From positions 1-8,888 of the forward strand of contig JABJIU010000036.1 in the NCBI GenBank assembly GCA_018661145.1: 8,888 nucleotides of DNA. Reading direction: 5' to 3'. The notes under the pieces are model-generated. The model saw only the letters and a program-made list of their open reading frames with translations, did no database searches and was not told the DNA's origin. The position numbers and the translations under genes are program-made. Every line of letters begins with the position of its first letter. The stretch's first letter is position 1. Source of the stretch: Pseudomonadota bacterium. GTDB lineage: Bacteria; Pseudomonadota; Gammaproteobacteria; Arenicellales; UBA868. Of this stretch, positions 1-6,460 are shown piece by piece.

Positions 1-14
1 CACAAAGACACTGA

Positions 15-2624
15 CTAGTTCAACGAGGGTGCGGTGGTAGTGATACCGTCCGCTAACTGATCGCTGGAAAACTGATTACTGGAAATCCGTCCCAGACTCT
101 TGAGGCTGAGGGTCGCCAAAAACTGGATGCGCCCTTCGTCCTCGTCTTCGCTGGGGCGATCCTCAAGCGCAACCTGCAGTGCCCAGCAGCAGGCATCATA
201 ACCGAGACTGACACGGCTATAGGAGCCGTGATCGTCGTTATCGGACCACCCGGTAAGGGCGGCAGCACCGAGTTGCCAGCGAGGTCCGAGCGGCCATTTC
301 AGATCAAGCTCCAGATTACTGGAGGTATCCTCCCAAGTATAGTGTGCCCCCAGCTCACGCCGAAAATCCGGGCTGTAAACCCCGCTTAGACGCCAGTTTC
401 CAATCTCGCTGTCTTCCCAGTTCCAGTTGGCGAATCCGCCAGTGGTGATATTTTCGTTAACATGAAAAGTCGCATCAGCCAGCAAAGGGGAGAAATCACT
501 CGAATCCGCGCCAGCACCATCCAACGTGACCTCACGCTCTGCAAGATAAATCTGCTGGGCTAGCTGCCAACTGAACAGATTATCGCCGGACTCCTCGGAA
601 TAGGTCTCGCTCGAAAGATCCAGCGTAAAACCCTGGAAATTCTGGATCCTGTCTGAGCCCCAGAACCCCTCTCCCAAAAACGCATCGGCGATGTTGTCAA
701 AACCGACCGAGCCAGAGTCAAAAACGGGTAGATCATCCTGATCTTCATAGGGCACGTAGTGGTACGCCAGACTTGGGACCAGAGTCTGGGCATGGTCCTC
801 ACCTCCCCAGGTTACATTACGCTCCAGAAACAGTTTTGACCCTATCTCCAGAAGGTAGATGCCGCGGGTAGGATCCGATGGCTGATCTGCCGGCTGGTTC
901 TCAACACTGTAGGCGGTATAGGCATACGTCAGTTTGGGTCTGATTTCGCCGTAGGTCCGCTCCATCGGAAAAGAGATCGCGGGCTGTAAATCCAACCGCA
1001 AACCCTGCGTCACCGTATCCTGATCATGAGAGAAATTTACGAGCTCTGAATCAAACTCGGGTCGAAACTGAAAGCGGGTAGTGTCATCACGCAGGTAGCC
1101 TCCGGATTCATCAAGATTTAATCCATACTCTTTATCCCAGGTGGCCTTAATCCCAGGCAACCGGGTATAGGGCTCCTCTTCATCAGAAACCGAATTGTCC
1201 AGAGTCTGGTAGGCTGATACATCTACATGGATCTGTAGATTTTCTTCCTCCAGGAAAATATCCATTGGGTCAATGGCTAGATTGAATGTCTGGGGAATAT
1301 GCGAGGCACTACTGACCTGCAGGTTATCCGATAGATCATCCAGATAGGCTTTGTCGGACACCGCGCCAATATCTGCATTGAAGGAAAAGGTAGACTCATC
1401 TATCCACAGAGTCTGGCTATGTTCATAACTCCCGCCATAGCGGCTGGAACCAAAGTCAGTGTCGTCCGGCATATATTCGGCGCGGACAATACCGCTGAAG
1501 TTCCCACTGGTGGTTTCCCCCATATAACGATACTCCCCAGATCCAAGAACGCCGCGACTAGCCATGTAACGCCCGGCGAATGTGGCATCATGCTGGGGCG
1601 CAATATTCCAGTAGTACGGCACCTCGAAATTGAAACCCCAATCCTCCCCGTAGCCAATGGAGGGAAACAACAATCCGCTTTTGCGCTCGTCCGTAATAGG
1701 AAAACTGAGTCGCGGCGCATAGGCGATGGGCACCCCGTAAAACTTCACCTTCAAGTGCTCTCCCGTACCTATTCCAGACGCATGGTCGAGGGTAATTTCA
1801 CTGGCTTCGATCAATACGGAGTCGTCACCCGCAACACACCGCGAATACACAACGTCCTGAAGGCGCTCGCGGTCATGTCCTTCCAGAAAAAGCACGCTAG
1901 CCGTTGCTCGTGCCTTGGCGCGCACCACCAGGGACTCCTCCTTGTCAGATGACGTTCCAGAAGCCGTGTCATCTTCTGAGTCCTCAAAATCGAGATTCAG
2001 GATTTGACCTGACGGGAGTCGAATCACGTCGGGCGGGGTCATCGCTGGCCCTTTAAGGCTCCCTAGTGCCCCGGCAGCAGCAAGCGTAAATCCCGATTGA
2101 TCAAATGTGGAGTTGGAAAAATCGACGACCTTTCGTTTGGGAATCGGGTCGCGGCGGGCAAACTGTACGGTAACGCCGCTGGCGGTCCCGATACGTGTTT
2201 CCATTTCAAGCACCAGCCCTCCCGCTGTGATGCGATCGCCATCTTCTGAGTAAAGAATAACGTTGGTTGCCTCAAGAGACCCGGTTTGCTTGTTAAAGCG
2301 GATCTCATCAGCATAGATGCCTCGGGCTCCCTGAGTGGCCAACGCACCGCCTTTCAGTTGCAGTTGCTCCGGCGAAGGAATGTCGATCTGATCTGCCTCC
2401 AAGTTAATGGGCAACCGCGATGGATCCAGCGAGACGTACGGGAGAAGATCTTCAGGGATTCTGATGGGGTCAGCCGGACAGGTAGTTTCATCAGCAAAAA
2501 CGATCGGTGCATCAGCCGCGGCACTGACTGAAGCCAATCCGCCCCACAGAACCGCCAGCGCCATGAGGAGACGCATCGACGAATCGGCATTTGCTCTAAA
2601 AACGTCCTGCAGGAACGGTCTCAT
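15..2624 (-). CDS. lptD: LPS-assembly protein LptD (outer-membrane LPS translocon)
   Basis: LptD is the outer-membrane barrel that, with the lipoprotein LptE, inserts lipopolysaccharide into the outer leaflet. The chosen ATG at 2624 gives 869 aa and has AGGA 8 nt upstream. A TTG at 2654 would add 10 residues but is a weaker start. The N-terminus has a long polar n-region, then a hydrophobic signal core (about 17-35) ending near SVSA. A periplasmic OstA/LptA-like domain follows (about 73-300), then a large beta barrel (about 308-840). Diagnostic stretches are DERKSGLLFP and VPYYWNIAP, close to E. coli LptD. Exactly four cysteines are present (C49, C263, C812, C813, the last two as a CC pair). 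This matches the E. coli pattern of two non-consecutive interdomain disulfides. Residues about 155-240 appear to be an insertion relative to E. coli, including an acidic run at 212-230. The C-terminal tail ends GITTTAPSLN. The gene is divergent from murU. Its usual downstream partner surA would lie past the left edge. Confidence 0.96.
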   Translation of the reverse strand: MRPFLQDVFRANADSSMRLLMALAVLWGGLASVSAAADAPIVFADETTCPADPIRIPEDLLPYVSLDPSRLPINLEADQIDIPSPEQLQLKGGALATQGARGIYADEIRFNKQTGSLEATNVILYSEDGDRITAGGLVLEMETRIGTASGVTVQFARRDPIPKRKVVDFSNSTFDQSGFTLAAAGALGSLKGPAMTPPDVIRLPSGQILNLDFEDSEDDTASGTSSDKEESLVVRAKARATASVLFLEGHDRERLQDVVYSRCVAGDDSVLIEASEITLDHASGIGTGEHLKVKFYGVPIAYAPRLSFPITDERKSGLLFPSIGYGEDWGFNFEVPYYWNIAPQHDATFAGRYMASRGVLGSGEYRYMGETTSGNFSGIVRAEYMPDDTDFGSSRYGGSYEHSQTLWIDESTFSFNADIGAVSDKAYLDDLSDNLQVSSASHIPQTFNLAIDPMDIFLEEENLQIHVDVSAYQTLDNSVSDEEEPYTRLPGIKATWDKEYGLNLDESGGYLRDDTTRFQFRPEFDSELVNFSHDQDTVTQGLRLDLQPAISFPMERTYGEIRPKLTYAYTAYSVENQPADQPSDPTRGIYLLEIGSKLFLERNVTWGGEDHAQTLVPSLAYHYVPYEDQDDLPVFDSGSVGFDNIADAFLGEGFWGSDRIQNFQGFTLDLSSETYSEESGDNLFSWQLAQQIYLAEREVTLDGAGADSSDFSPLLADATFHVNENITTGGFANWNWEDSEIGNWRLSGVYSPDFRRELGAHYTWEDTSSNLELDLKWPLGPRWQLGAAALTGWSDNDDHGSYSRVSLGYDACCWALQVALEDRPSEDEDEGRIQFLATLSLKSLGRISSNQFSSDQLADGITTTAPSLN

Positions 2625-2632
2625 CCTGAAAA

Positions 2633-2636
2633 TCCT
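2633..2636 (-). promoter_or_regulatory. Ribosome binding site deciding the lptD start
   Basis: AGGA lies 8 nt upstream of the ATG at 2622-2624. It supports that ATG over the in-frame TTG at 2652-2654 and over the internal ATG at 2574-2576, which would begin directly at the hydrophobic signal core but has no Shine-Dalgarno match upstream. Seen in sequence; the start choice is inference. Confidence 0.55.
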
Positions 2637-2676
2637 GGTGACGGTGTGACTCAACCGGTGTTGCTAGTGGCTTTCC

Positions 2677-2695
2677 GCTGCCGTTTCCTGGCAGC
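2677..2695. other. Short hairpin in the lptD leader
   Basis: GCTGCC (2677-2682) and GGCAGC (2690-2695) form a perfect 6-bp inverted repeat with a 7-nt loop. No T-run follows on either strand, so it is not an obvious intrinsic terminator. If lptD is transcribed from the -10 at 2716-2721, this hairpin falls in its 5' untranslated leader. It could be an operator half-site pair, an mRNA leader structure or chance. The repeat is seen directly; its function is unknown. Confidence 0.35.
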
Positions 2696-2714
2696 ATCAG
2701 TCAGATCGAAGCAG

Positions 2715-2720
2715 TATTAT
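2715..2720 (+). promoter_or_regulatory. Candidate -10 box for murU, overlapping the lptD -10
   Basis: The plus strand reads TATTAT, five of six matches to TATAAT, shifted by one base from the perfect -10 on the other strand. No recognisable -35 sits 16-18 nt upstream. It would put the murU transcript start near 2727, about 57 nt before the ATG. The two boxes share almost the same base pairs, so the element may fire in both directions. Inference from pattern only. Confidence 0.3.
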
Positions 2721-2721
2721 A
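2716..2721 (-). promoter_or_regulatory. Candidate sigma70 -10 box for lptD
   Basis: The minus strand reads TATAAT, a perfect -10 hexamer, in the gap between the divergent genes. The region 17-18 nt upstream is T-rich but matches TTGACA poorly (TTTCCT or TTCCTG), so the -35 is weak. Transcription would start near 2709 and leave a leader of roughly 85 nt before the ATG at 2624. No convincing sigma-E type GGAACTT/TCAAA pair was found, although lptD is sigma-E controlled in E. coli. Confidence 0.45.
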
Positions 2722-2783
2722 GGCAAGCATTCCAGCCACAGGAAATCTGTCCAGAGGTTACGGCAGATTTTTAGAGTTACTCC

Positions 2784-3470
2784 ATGACAACACGATCCGC
2801 GATGATACTGGCCGCCGGCCTCGGTGAAAGGCTAGCGCCGCTGACCGAGGTGACGCCAAAACCCTTGATTGAAATTGCAGGAAAAGCACTAATCGACTAC
2901 CACCTTTACGCGCTGGCCGATGCGGGCGTTACCCAGATCACCGTCAATGTCGCCCACCTTGGCGAAAAGATTGTGGATCATCTCAACGATGCCTGTCCCG
3001 AGTGCATCCGGATTGATTTCTCGCATGAGCCAAAAGGGGCGCTTGAGACAGCAGGGGGAATTCACCATGCACTCGATCTCATTGAGAGCGATCCGTTCAT
3101 CGTGGTGAATGCTGATATCTGGACAGACTTTCCATTCACGTCACTACCAGATGCCATCGGAAGCCTTGCCCATCTTGTTCTGGTGGCAAATCCACCGCAC
3201 CACCCCGAAGGGGACTTTGTGCTTCACGAAAGGGCGGTTCAGATGAAAAGCTCGGAGTCGCTCACCCTGACCTATTCCGGTATTGGGCTTTACCAGAAGC
3301 GTCTTTTTGTAGGCTGCGAGACGGGTCGTTTTCCACTTGCGCCTGTGTTGAACCGTGCCGCACAGATGGGCGAACTGAGCGGTGAAGTTTATCGCGGGAC
3401 GTGGATGGATATCGGCACGCCGCAACGACTGATGAAGGCGCGGCACCAAGCGCACAGTCATCCACGATAG
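2784..3470 (+). CDS. murU: MurNAc-1-phosphate uridylyltransferase MurU
   Basis: A 228-aa cytoplasmic nucleotidyltransferase (family usual length about 225). It is predicted to convert MurNAc-alpha-1-phosphate and UTP to UDP-MurNAc in the peptidoglycan recycling route that bypasses de novo UDP-MurNAc synthesis. It has the sugar-nucleotidyltransferase signature GLGERLAPLTEVTPKPL at 12-28, ETAGG at 88-92, the metal-binding NAD at 109-111, SGIGLY at 165-170 and the closing WMDIGTPQRL at 207-216. The ATG at 2784 has only a weak upstream AGAG about 7 nt away; a second ATG at residue 7 is too close to the nucleotide loop to be preferred. The gene is divergent from lptD, as in Pseudomonas, where amgK (the MurNAc/GlcNAc anomeric kinase) normally sits between them. 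Here no amgK is adjacent. A general mannose-1-phosphate or glucose-1-phosphate nucleotidyltransferase is the alternative, but size, motifs and the lptD neighbour favour MurU. Confidence 0.87.
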   Translation: MTTRSAMILAAGLGERLAPLTEVTPKPLIEIAGKALIDYHLYALADAGVTQITVNVAHLGEKIVDHLNDACPECIRIDFSHEPKGALETAGGIHHALDLIESDPFIVVNADIWTDFPFTSLPDAIGSLAHLVLVANPPHHPEGDFVLHERAVQMKSSESLTLTYSGIGLYQKRLFVGCETGRFPLAPVLNRAAQMGELSGEVYRGTWMDIGTPQRLMKARHQAHSHPR

Positions 3471-3506
3471 CGCGAAATCGACCGCAAAGATTCTGACGCT
3501 TTCAGC

Positions 3507-4139
3507 TCAGATTTTGTGTGCCATTTCGGCAGAAAGCCGGACGCGAAGAATCTCCTCTAGTGTGTCGGCAGCATCACCTACGGTTACCGCCAGCCCCTGC
3601 GCCTTCATACTTGTCACACGAAGCCCCGAGAATCCGCACGGATTGATCCGGGAGAAAGGATCAAGGTTCCCGTCTACGTTCAGACTGAGGCCATGGTAGC
3701 AGCAGCCGGAGCGGACTCTGAGTCCGAGGGCCGCGATCTTCTCGCCATCAACGTAAACCCCCGGCGCACCAGGTTTGGTTACGGCATCGAGACCGAATTC
3801 ATCCAAAAGCGTAATCAGTGATGCTTCTATAAGACTAACGAGTTGGCGAACCCCAAGACCCAACCGCCGAAGATCAAGCAGTAGGTAGGCGACCAGTTGC
3901 CCGGGTCCGTGATAGGTGATCTGCCCTCCACGATCAGATTTCAGCAGGGGAATCTCGCTGTCACCGGCGCGCACGGACTCAGAGCAACTGACACCCTGGG
4001 TATACACCGGTGCATGCTCGAGAAACCAGATTTCATCTCGGGTCTGGGATCCTCGGGCACACGTCCAGTCACGCATTTCAGCCACCGTTGCTGCGTAATC
4101 GCGCGTCCCCAATCGGCGAAACTCCAACGGCAGCATCAT
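3507..4139 (-). CDS. lipB: Octanoyl-[ACP]:protein N-octanoyltransferase LipB
   Basis: LipB moves octanoate from acyl carrier protein to the lipoyl-domain lysine of pyruvate and 2-oxoglutarate dehydrogenases and the glycine cleavage H protein, the first step of lipoate synthesis in the cytoplasm. The 210-aa product is full length. It has the signature RGGQITYHGPGQ at 70-81, PGVYV at 126-130, KIAALG at 134-139 with the catalytic-type K134, YHGLSLN at 148-154, and INPCG at 166-170 with the catalytic-type C168. Two adjacent ATGs (4139 and 4136) begin the gene; the first was taken. A GGTGGGG upstream is too far away (about 14 nt) to be a good ribosome site. The gene starts 22 nt after the DUF493 stop and is the last gene of the operon. 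lipA, often nearby in other Gammaproteobacteria, does not follow; murU lies tail to tail instead. Confidence 0.96.
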   Translation of the reverse strand: MMLPLEFRRLGTRDYAATVAEMRDWTCARGSQTRDEIWFLEHAPVYTQGVSCSESVRAGDSEIPLLKSDRGGQITYHGPGQLVAYLLLDLRRLGLGVRQLVSLIEASLITLLDEFGLDAVTKPGAPGVYVDGEKIAALGLRVRSGCCYHGLSLNVDGNLDPFSRINPCGFSGLRVTSMKAQGLAVTVGDAADTLEEILRVRLSAEMAHKI

Positions 4140-4161
4140 GGTATGTGATTTTGCCCCACCG

Positions 4162-4449
4162 CTACAGCGTCAGCAGAATGTCACTCTCGCTGTTCAGATC
4201 CAGGTAGATTGCATCCAGTTGTTCACGGCTAGTCGCCTCGATAGTGCAACTCACGGAGACGTACTTGGCAGTGTCGCTTTCTCGGGTTCGAATGTCGAGA
4301 ATCTTTGCGCCACCAAGATGTCGCAAGACGATTTTTCGGACGCGCCCATCGAAACCGAGCGCCTGCTTTCCCATTGCTTTGATCTGAAACTCACAGGGGA
4401 AACTCAGCAGTTCCTCAGAGGGTTCAGGGGCTTTATCCTCTGCCGACAT
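4162..4449 (-). CDS. ybeD: DUF493 (YbeD-family) small protein
   Basis: A 95-aa cytoplasmic protein of the YbeD/DUF493 family. This is a small alpha/beta fold with an ACT-like, regulatory-looking topology in E. coli YbeD; its biochemical role is not established. Recognisable family landmarks are EELLSFPCEFQIKAMG near the N-terminus (12-27), a VSVSCTIEATSREQLDAIY stretch (64-82) and the closing DILLTL. The start chosen is the ATG at 4449, whose A overlaps the last base of the dacA stop (TGATG), because the family begins just before the ELL-FP motif. An upstream in-frame ATG at 4494 would add 15 residues (MDGSTVRYGPTLVSL) inside the dacA coding region and looks non-native. The location between dacA and lipB is conserved in many Gammaproteobacteria. 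Family assignment is sure; function is not. Confidence 0.9.
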   Translation of the reverse strand: MSAEDKAPEPSEELLSFPCEFQIKAMGKQALGFDGRVRKIVLRHLGGAKILDIRTRESDTAKYVSVSCTIEATSREQLDAIYLDLNSESDILLTL

Positions 4450-5630
4450 CAGTGAAACCAGAGTCGGACCGTATCGGACAGTCGATCCATCCATGACCCT
4501 GCTCTCACCCCCTGAAGTGCGATTAGGGGGCGTGAGAGCAGTTCCGCACCGCTCAATGTCACCGTCAATGTCCCAAGTTTCTGCGCTTTTTCAACGGGCG
4601 CCACCACAGGATCGGTGAGCGAAACACCTGCTTTCAGGTTTTTTCCCAGCCCTTTGGCAAGCACCAACGCAATCGGGTTTGACAGACCCAGCGGCACGGT
4701 CTCGGTATCTCCCTTAAATACACGGGTTTCCACAATTTTCTGCCCAGCCGGATATAAATCGTGGTGTTCGTAGGCGGCAAAACCAAAACGCAGCAGCGAA
4801 TAAACGGCGTCGGCCCGCTCACGATTGCTCTTAGCGCCAATCACGGTACCGATCAACCTCATACCGTCCCGCGCGGCAGAACCGACCAGGCAATACCCCG
4901 CTGACCGGGTATGACCCGTCTTGACGCCATCGATACTGCTGTCGCGTCCCAGCAACGGGTTGCGATTCTTCTGGGTAATATCGTTCCAAGTGAACTCGCG
5001 AATGGCGTACATCGCATAGTGATCCGGCTGCTGGTCGATAATGGCGCGCGTCAGCAAGGTCACATCCCGTGCCGTGGTGTAATGATCCGGATGCGGCATC
5101 CCAGCGCTGTTAACAAAGTGGCTATTAGCCATACCGAGTTCGGCGGCAGTCTGGTTCATTAGATCTGCGAAGCCCTCTTCGCTGCCCGCAATATGCTCTG
5201 CCAGCGCGACGGCTGAATCGTTGCCGGACTGCACGATCAACCCCATTAGGAGATTCTTAATCTGGACTTTGTCGCCGGCCTCGATAAACATTCGCGACCC
5301 TTCCGACCGCCACGCTTTCTCGCTCACCAACACGACATCATCGAGCTTCACCGTACCGCGTTCGATCTCACGAAAAACAACATAGGCCGTCATTAACTTG
5401 GTCAGACTGGCGGGCTCCACCGGGGTATCGGCGCGGTGGGCCGCAAGCGTCAGTCCGGTGGCAGTATCCATCAACAACCAAGAGGATACTTTTAACTTCG
5501 GCGGCGGAATCGTCGACCGCATCGCCTCAGAAAGATCTGACTCGATCTCGGCCAATGCTGCCGACGACATGAGGACAAGACACATGCTCAAGATGCCGTG
5601 GCGAAGCACGCTTACCCACTTTCTAGTCAT
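4449..5630 (-). CDS. dacA: D-alanyl-D-alanine carboxypeptidase (PBP5/6 type)
   Basis: A periplasmic low-molecular-weight penicillin-binding protein that removes the terminal D-Ala from peptidoglycan pentapeptides, limiting cross-linking. From the ATG at 5630 it has 393 aa, normal for PBP5/6. It has an N-terminal Sec signal ending ALA (about 27), then the peptidase S11 domain with SLTK at 75-78 (catalytic S75), SGN at 135-137 and KTG at 237-239. A PBP5 C-terminal beta domain follows (about 290-375). The C-terminus GSWMDRLSDTVRLWFH is an amphipathic helix suited to peripheral inner-membrane anchoring, rather shorter than in E. coli PBP5. An alternative GTG at 5642 adds four residues and overlaps the rlpA stop by 4 nt (GTGA). 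AGGGAG ends on that GTG but lies 11 nt from the ATG, so the ATG is preferred without certainty. It overlaps the DUF493 start by one base. Confidence 0.96.
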   Translation of the reverse strand: MTRKWVSVLRHGILSMCLVLMSSAALAEIESDLSEAMRSTIPPPKLKVSSWLLMDTATGLTLAAHRADTPVEPASLTKLMTAYVVFREIERGTVKLDDVVLVSEKAWRSEGSRMFIEAGDKVQIKNLLMGLIVQSGNDSAVALAEHIAGSEEGFADLMNQTAAELGMANSHFVNSAGMPHPDHYTTARDVTLLTRAIIDQQPDHYAMYAIREFTWNDITQKNRNPLLGRDSSIDGVKTGHTRSAGYCLVGSAARDGMRLIGTVIGAKSNRERADAVYSLLRFGFAAYEHHDLYPAGQKIVETRVFKGDTETVPLGLSNPIALVLAKGLGKNLKAGVSLTDPVVAPVEKAQKLGTLTVTLSGAELLSRPLIALQGVRAGSWMDRLSDTVRLWFH

Positions 5631-5638
5631 TGTTGATA

Positions 5639-6460
5639 TCACTCCCTAACTGCCGTCGGCTCAACGCCGGTTGCGCTCATGATAACTGCTCGCTGGTTCC
5701 GCACCGCACCTGTGCCGGTGACCGGGCCAGCCTGAACCCGATAATACCGATTCCCCTTGTATTCCACCGTCACAATTCGGACACGGGGTATACCGACTCG
5801 GATCAGATGCTCCTTGAGGTGCTCTGCATTATCCTGGAGACGGAAACTCCCTGCCTGAAGAAAAACCCGCGGCTGTCCTCCACCAGAATCTGATCTGGTA
5901 GAGGACATCTGTCGATCCGTTGCAGTACCAATGACCCTGATGTGGACTGGCGCTGTCCCTGACTCCACGACACCCAGCTTTTTTGCGGCCATATAGGAGA
6001 GATCTAGAATCCTGCCGCCGAGGAACGGTCCCCGATCGTTCACCCGCACTACCACCTCTTGGCCATTGCTGAGATTCCGCACCCGCAGGTAGGTGGGCAG
6101 CGGCAAAGTTTTATGCGCGGCGGTCATGCCAAACATATCGTACTCATCTCCATTGGAGGTAGTCCGGCCATGAAATTTTCGGCCATACCATGATGCCTCT
6201 CCGGTCTCCGAATAACCGACGGCGACTGAAGACATCGGCACATAACGGGTGCCGAAAACCTGGTAGGGCGCATTGCCTATGCGACTCAAGGGTTCTGCCC
6301 GAGGTACTGCATCGGCAACGGTCGAAGGATCGGGGCTGGAGTTGGGGGGCCCGTCATCCTCAAAATAGGCTCCCGTCGGAGCATCACGGAAAACGCTGCA
6401 TCCGGCAAGCGTCAGCATCACGACCGTCACCGCGACGCAGCGCCACCCGCGCGCGGTCAT
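5639..6460 (-). CDS. rlpA: Septal-ring lytic transglycosylase RlpA, lipoprotein
   Basis: A 273-aa outer-membrane lipoprotein predicted to cleave peptide-free (denuded) glycan strands, as shown for Pseudomonas RlpA. The signal peptide ends in the lipobox LAGC with lipidated C21; D is not at position +2 (it is S), consistent with outer-membrane sorting. A Pro/Asp-rich linker (about 27-60) leads to the double-psi beta-barrel domain (about 86-178). This contains EASWYG, GDEYDM (E106), AAHKTLP (H116) and NDRGPF (D142), the residues expected for catalytic activity. After a polar linker (180-196), a SPOR domain runs from about 198 to 262 (VFLQAGSF to VQAGPV), which binds denuded glycan at the division site. 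All key residues are present, so the protein looks enzymatically active. The ATG overlaps the mltB stop by one base (TGATG), and the weak GGGA upstream implies translational coupling. Confidence 0.96.
   Translation of the reverse strand: MTARGWRCVAVTVVMLTLAGCSVFRDAPTGAYFEDDGPPNSSPDPSTVADAVPRAEPLSRIGNAPYQVFGTRYVPMSSVAVGYSETGEASWYGRKFHGRTTSNGDEYDMFGMTAAHKTLPLPTYLRVRNLSNGQEVVVRVNDRGPFLGGRILDLSYMAAKKLGVVESGTAPVHIRVIGTATDRQMSSTRSDSGGGQPRVFLQAGSFRLQDNAEHLKEHLIRVGIPRVRIVTVEYKGNRYYRVQAGPVTGTGAVRNQRAVIMSATGVEPTAVRE
5642..5647 (-). promoter_or_regulatory. Shine-Dalgarno-like site for dacA
   Basis: AGGGAG lies inside the end of rlpA. It abuts and overlaps the GTG candidate (5640-5642), where it could not work as a ribosome site, and sits 11 nt before the ATG at 5628-5630, a long but workable spacing. 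This is why the ATG is annotated as the start. Confidence 0.4.

Noticed and set aside
1419..1952. 177-codon open frame on the plus strand inside lptD
   Set aside because: It lies wholly antisense to lptD, has no recognisable domain and no good ribosome site, and reads as a shadow of the real frame.
2652..2654. TTG as the lptD start
   Set aside because: It is a rare start codon and adds residues ahead of an already long signal n-region. The ATG at 2624 has a well-spaced AGGA.
2641..2783. Sigma-E type promoter for lptD
   Set aside because: lptD is sigma-E dependent in E. coli, so I looked for GGAACTT with TCAAA on the minus strand. Only GGAAAC without a matching -10 was found.
3471..3506. Intrinsic terminator between murU and lipB
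   Set aside because: The best stems are 4 bp and no proper T-run follows on either strand.
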